A stretch of 64,000 nucleotides of DNA from Streptomyces tendae (lineage in GTDB: Bacteria > Actinomycetota > Actinomycetes > Streptomycetales > Streptomycetaceae): positions 4,030,001 to 4,094,000 of the forward strand of contig NZ_CP043959.1 of assembly GCF_008632955.1 (NCBI RefSeq), given 5' to 3'. Below, in pieces: positions 60,469 through 64,000 of this stretch. The notes beneath the pieces were generated by a model that saw only the letters and a program-made list of their open reading frames with translations, made no database searches and was not told the origin of the DNA. Made by a program: the position numbers and the translations under genes. The number at the start of each line of letters is the position of its first letter. The first letter of the stretch is position 1.

Positions 60469-60710
60469 AATCATCCCGGCTCCTGCGGATCGGCTGAGGC
60501 TGCTTGTGCCGAGAGGGTCTCGTGGGGCCGATTTCGATCTCGGGCCGGAGGCTTAGCCGAGGGTCGGCCGTAGCTGACGGCGGTCTCACTCTCCGGCAGC
60601 AGGGGACGGCGTGCCTGCGAGTGCGCGCGGGACCCGACGCCCACAATGCCCTGGACGCCCAATATGCGAAAAAAATGCATGCTGAGTTCAAGAGACAGGA
60701 GTGCGCGACG

Positions 60711-61505
60711 ATGGATCTGGGGCTCATCGACAAAGTCGCCGTCGTCACCGGTGCCGGCAAGGGGATTGGACTGGCCATCACCGAAGCATTCCTGCGCGAG
60801 GGGGTACGTGTGGTTGCGGGCAGCCGCTCCGAAACCCTGGAGCTGGCCGCGTTGGGCGAGACGCGTGACCTGGCCTTCGTTGCCGGTGATCTGGCTACCA
60901 CAGAGGGCGTGGAGGTACTGATCCGGACGGCGATGGGACGCCACAGCCGGATCGACGTCCTGGTCAACAACGTCGGAGCCACCCAGCCCCGCACCGATTT
61001 CCTCGCTGTCGACGACGCGCAGTGGCAACGGGGCTTCGACCTGAACTTCTTCAGCGCCGTCCGCGCCAGCCGCGCCGCGCTGCCCCACCTGCTCGCGGAC
61101 GGCGGTGGCGCGATCGTCAACATCAGTTCACTGAACGCCCGGCTGCCCTTCCCCAACGTGGTGGACTATTCGGCGGCCAAGGCCGCGCTGACCAGCCTTA
61201 CCAAGGCGTTGTCGGAGGAGTTCGCGCCGCGCGGCGTACGGGTGAACGCCATCGCGCCGGGACCGGTCCGCACCCCGTTCTGGACCGCTCCCGGCGGTTT
61301 CGCCGAGGCCGTGGCGGCCGGCGCAGGGACCACTGCCCAGGAGGCTGTCGACGTGGTGGTGCCCCAGCAGATGGGGATCACCACGGGACGCTTCACCGAA
61401 CCTGAGGAGGTCGCCGACCTCGCGCTCTTCCTGGCTTCGCCCCGCGCCGCGAACATCACGGGCGCGGAATTCCTCATCGACGGCGGTCAGACCAAGACAA
61501 CCTGA
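60711..61505 (+). CDS. Short-chain dehydrogenase/reductase
   Basis: 264 residues from the ATG at 60711 (AGGAG ten bases upstream). Classical SDR: cofactor loop VTGAGKGIGLAI, DVLVNNVGA, active serine IVNISSLNA, catalytic YSAAKAAL, RVNAIAPGPVRTPF, and the end GAEFLIDGGQTK. A charged residue after the second strand (GSRSE) suggests NADPH. The substrate is unknown. Single gene. Confidence 0.9.
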   Translation: MDLGLIDKVAVVTGAGKGIGLAITEAFLREGVRVVAGSRSETLELAALGETRDLAFVAGDLATTEGVEVLIRTAMGRHSRIDVLVNNVGATQPRTDFLAVDDAQWQRGFDLNFFSAVRASRAALPHLLADGGGAIVNISSLNARLPFPNVVDYSAAKAALTSLTKALSEEFAPRGVRVNAIAPGPVRTPFWTAPGGFAEAVAAGAGTTAQEAVDVVVPQQMGITTGRFTEPEEVADLALFLASPRAANITGAEFLIDGGQTKTT

Positions 61506-61539
61506 CCCTCTGGCGCTGACGGTGGCCGCCTCGCGCGCC

Positions 61540-61745
61540 TCTGGGCCAGGCAGTCGCCGGGGCCGAGCCGCCGGGCGAGACGGGCCACGGTTCGCTCTGT
61601 GGGGCGCCGTTGACCGGACCTCCAGGCGCGACAGATGACCCGTCGACATCGCCTCACCGACGACATCGGCCTGGCTCACGCCCCGCGCGGCACGCACCCT
61701 TTTCGGCCGACGGTCGAGCTGCGGCTGATCCAGCAGATCCCTCCT
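61540..61745 (-). pseudogene. Remnant of an XRE-type regulator gene
   Basis: The minus strand reads RRPKRVRAARGVSQADVVGE and AMSTGHLSRLEV, an XRE helix-turn-helix, then loses frame; the next frame continues TERTVARLARRLG, as expected for the family. There is no intact start and no C-terminal domain, so this is a decayed fragment. Confidence 0.55.
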
Positions 61746-62430
61746 CGGGTTCGGTGACGGGTTCGGTGGCCCGGTCGGCACGGTATTCGCGGTTCCGTTT
61801 GCCCGAACGGGCGCGTGAGTTGTCCACGCTTCAGGGAGCGCGACACGGGGCGACAAGCCGTTGAGCGTGGCTCGTGGTGCATTCCGGAAGGGGTGTCGTC
61901 ACTCCGCCGGGATTTGTTTGCATCGGGGGTTCTCCGTGCCCGAAAGGGGCCCGGGTGCGGAACAGTTGGCGAGTTGCTGAGTTCACCTGACAAACTCTTG
62001 CCTCAGGGGGTGCCTCCCCTTAGTCTCTAAGGCGACCCCTCAAATGAACCCCCCCTCTCCGTACCGTGGAGGTTCCAGTGCCGCGCACTGCCCGAACGGG
62101 CTTCTCGTCACGGCAGGACGTACGGTTCGCCCGCCCGCCCCGTCGTCGGCCGACGGGACCGCGCCGCGGGATCGAATGGTCATGACAACGTTATCCAGGT
62201 GACCGGGACGACGGTCGCCTCGGCACCGCTTTCTCTGCTCACCCCGACCCGCCCCGGGGACCCGGCGCCCGACGCCGGCCCTGAACGACGCGGACACCCG
62301 GCTCAGGCCACCGACGAGGTGGCGTGCCGTCACCGGGCGCTCGCCGACACCCAGGCACAGCGCACCGGTCCGCTCCGCGTCCGCACACACTTCCCAGCCC
62401 CCCACGCGCAGGAAGAAGGACGGTACGTCC
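61746..62430. other. Long intergenic region with a promoter and an inverted repeat
   Basis: About 680 bases. TTGCCT (61998-62003) and TAGTCT (62021-62026), 17 bases apart, make a plausible promoter, overlapped by the repeat CCTTA-GTCTC-TAAGG (62018-62032). A 52-codon frame from an ATG at 62044 has no clear ribosome site and no known family; I do not call it a gene. Confidence 0.4.
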
Positions 62431-63111
62431 GTGGCGACCACGAGTTTCCCCGACGCCTCGCCCCGTAAGAAGAAGACCGCCGCCGCGGCTGTCCCGGCCC
62501 GCCGTGACCCGATCGGCGCGCCGGACGGTCCCACCCAGGAAGCCGCCTGCACGGCTCACGTGTCCCCCCGGACGCTGGCCGTCACAGCCGCGGAACCGGC
62601 ATTCTCCCGGCAGTTCGGCCTGAGCGTCGACGAGATATGCGGACGCGGCCTGCTCGAACTGCTCCGTTCCCCGGTTCCCGGACAATTGCGGGAACAGTTC
62701 ACCGCGCTTTCCTCCGGGCGTTGCCGGAGATTCAGGGAAAGGGTGACGTGTCGCGACGGAGAGGGCCGCAATTTCCCGGCCGAAGTCACCGCGATCGCCG
62801 TCGGACAGCCCACGGGTGAGATCGTCGGTCTGGTCGTCCTTCTGCGCCGGGCCGAACAAGCGGCCGACGGCGGACCCGTACTCAGCGCTCTCGACGCGCA
62901 GGTGCTGGAAGGTGTGGCGCGTGGCGAGTCCACGGTGCAGTTGGCCTCCCGTCTCTATCTGAGCCGTCAGGGAATCGAATATCGCGTCGGTCAGATGCTG
63001 CGGCGTTTCGACGCCCCCAACCGGCCCGCTCTGGTGGCGCGGGCGCACGCGCTCGGGATGTTCGCCGATGGACAGTGGCCGCCGCGGGTCCTCCCGGAGC
63101 GCGTGCGGTAG
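62431..63111 (+). CDS. PAS-LuxR transcriptional regulator
   Basis: 226 residues from a GTG with AAGGACGG upstream. Residues 45-145 form a PAS-like domain (VTAAEPAFSRQFGLSVDEICGRGLLELL, FRERVTCRDGEGRNFPAEVTAIAV, in parts). The C-terminal HTH of LuxR type is LDAQVLEGVARGESTVQLASRLYLSRQGIEYRVGQMLRRF (in parts). Regulators of this PimM-like layout control antibiotic clusters in Streptomyces. It lies beside an ECF sigma gene and a possible condensation-type gene, so a cluster may start at the right edge. Confidence 0.8.
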   Translation: MATTSFPDASPRKKKTAAAAVPARRDPIGAPDGPTQEAACTAHVSPRTLAVTAAEPAFSRQFGLSVDEICGRGLLELLRSPVPGQLREQFTALSSGRCRRFRERVTCRDGEGRNFPAEVTAIAVGQPTGEIVGLVVLLRRAEQAADGGPVLSALDAQVLEGVARGESTVQLASRLYLSRQGIEYRVGQMLRRFDAPNRPALVARAHALGMFADGQWPPRVLPERVR

Positions 63112-63211
63112 TGCGAGGTCGGGGCGTGACGCGCCCCGCGGAGGCGGCCGTGGCGGAGACACACCGCCACGGCCGCCGTCGTAGGGCCCGCCCCGGGATG
63201 GCGCGCCGGCG

Positions 63212-63730
63212 TCACGCCGCCGAGGGCTGCCACGCCTCCTGGAACCGGCGGCGGGCCCGGAACAGACGCGAGCGGACGGTGCCCACGGGCAGCGCGAGCA
63301 CCTCGGCCATCTCCTCCTCGTTCAGCCCGTAGGCGCGCAGGGTGAGGACCTGCCGGTGCGCCTGGGACAGCCGCTCCAGCACGTCACTGATGTGCACCGC
63401 GTCCAGGGGATTGGTCTCCTCCCGCGAGTCCACCTCGGAGCAGCAGCTCTCCGCGCCGAAGCGCCTGGCGGTGCGGATGGCTTCGCGGACCGTCACCGAG
63501 CGCACCCAGCCGTAGAACGCCGCCGGTTCCCGCAGGGAACCAAGGCCGCGGTAGACGGCGAGCAATGCCTCCTGGGTGGCGTCGGCGCCGTCGTCGTGGG
63601 TGATGGACCTGCAGATGCGCGCGACGTAGGGCGTGATGGCGGTCAGCAGGTGGTTCATCGCGTGCTCGTCGCCGGCCTGGGCCCGGGGGAGCAGCGTCAG
63701 GGGGGAGGGCAGTTCGCTGACGGTCGTCAT
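63212..63730 (-). CDS. ECF-type RNA polymerase sigma factor
   Basis: 172 residues. Sigma-2: MNHLLTAITPYVARICRSI and ADATQEALLAVYRGLGSL; sigma-4: VLERLSQAHRQVLTLRAYGLNEEEMAEVLALPVGTVRSRLFRARRRF (in parts). No anti-sigma gene follows. It may control the gene upstream of it on the same strand or the neighbouring cluster. Confidence 0.88.
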   Translation of the reverse strand: MTTVSELPSPLTLLPRAQAGDEHAMNHLLTAITPYVARICRSITHDDGADATQEALLAVYRGLGSLREPAAFYGWVRSVTVREAIRTARRFGAESCCSEVDSREETNPLDAVHISDVLERLSQAHRQVLTLRAYGLNEEEMAEVLALPVGTVRSRLFRARRRFQEAWQPSAA

Positions 63731-63746
63731 GGCGGACAGAGGTTCC

Positions 63747-64000
63747 TTACACAGCCGGGCGGGCGGGGGTCGGAGGGGCGAACGGGCGGTGATCAGCCGG
63801 TGGCGTGGGCGAGAGCCCCGGTTCCACGACGTCCGTGAAACGCAGCAGCCCCGTGCGCACCTCGTCGCGGAACGCCCGCATGAAGGACGGGCTGTAACAG
63901 GCGGTGGAGTGCGGGAACTCGATGGAGAGCCGGCCCGCGAAGGAGACGACGCACGCCATGACGGGGCTGCGTCCCGCCTGCGGGAAGTAGTGCTCGCGAG
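63747..64000 (-). CDS. C-terminal end of a condensation/acyltransferase-like protein (cut by window edge)
   Basis: The minus strand is open from the window edge to a stop at 63747 and reads HYFPQAGRSPVMACVVSFAGRLSIEFPHSTACYSPSFMRAFRDEVR (in parts) before a proline-rich tail ending PARPAV. The VVSFAGRLSIEF strand and the preceding FP...SP pattern resemble the end of NRPS condensation-like or PapA-type acyltransferases. Only about 84 residues are visible, so this is tentative. It lies 16 bases upstream of the ECF sigma gene on the same strand. Confidence 0.45.
   Translation of the reverse strand, partial: REHYFPQAGRSPVMACVVSFAGRLSIEFPHSTACYSPSFMRAFRDEVRTGLLRFTDVVEPGLSPTPPADHRPFAPPTPARPAV

Noticed and set aside
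62044..62202. A 52-codon small gene starting at an ATG at 62044
   Set aside because: No convincing ribosome site, proline- and arginine-rich translation, no recognisable family.
1..64000. CRISPR arrays, tRNA, rRNA, integrase genes or attachment sites
   Set aside because: I looked for short regular repeats, cloverleaf-like stretches and recombinase motifs and saw none that I could support.

Overview
This 64-kb window is GC-rich, tightly packed, GTG- and ATGA-coupled actinobacterial DNA. It is most likely a Streptomyces chromosome: it carries a gamma-butyrolactone-receptor-type regulator, a Zur-controlled block of zinc-free ribosomal protein paralogues, complete kdp genes and typical codon use. 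That assignment is inference; no rRNA or tRNA gene is present to confirm it.

Layout. 0-2.4 kb: the end of a permease, a Tat-exported propeller protein, and a DUF488 / alkyltransferase-like pair. 2.7-7 kb: a sulfane-sulfur detoxification module (DUF302 protein, metallo-beta-lactamase/rhodanese fusion, two further rhodaneses, a TauE-type exporter) with a CstR-like repressor and three TACCC...GGGTA operators. 7-14.2 kb: universal stress protein, CBS-BON protein, a DUF1918-XRE-oxidase fusion, HAD phosphatase, TetR/GBL-receptor regulator and a DUF1963 protein. 14.5-22.5 kb: kdpFABC and kdpED. 22.9-27.1 kb: a flavin disulfide reductase, a stand-alone cytochrome b and an acetyltransferase.

27-58.6 kb reads as a metal (mainly zinc) homeostasis island. 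It holds an ArsR sensor with a P1B-4 ATPase; an aztABCD-type zinc importer with two chaperone-like propellers; a third, cytoplasmic propeller divergent from a FecBCD-type ABC importer; a YcaO/SagB RiPP (TOMM) cluster with a 37-residue candidate precursor peptide and two ABC exporters; an operon of three PLP/sulfur enzymes plus a methyltransferase; and zinc-free S18, L31, L33, L28 and S14 with a CobW GTPase. Good Zur-type 15-bp palindromes lie at 31074, 37853, 54772 and 57944, with weaker ones at 41956 and 50649. The main candidate for an undescribed system is this Zur-linked oxazole-type RiPP pathway, possibly making a zinc-binding peptide taken up by the adjacent FecBCD-type importer. The metallophore role is inference.

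Three genes in the island (a 2Fe-2S ferredoxin-like gene, the YcaO gene and the CobW gene) are broken by one- or few-base frameshifts. These may be true lesions or sequencing errors, and the distinction decides whether the RiPP pathway is alive. 58.9-64 kb holds a MerR regulator, an acetyltransferase, an SDR, a decayed XRE regulator, a PAS-LuxR regulator, an ECF sigma factor and the end of a gene that may encode a condensation- or acyltransferase-like protein, perhaps the edge of another biosynthetic cluster.
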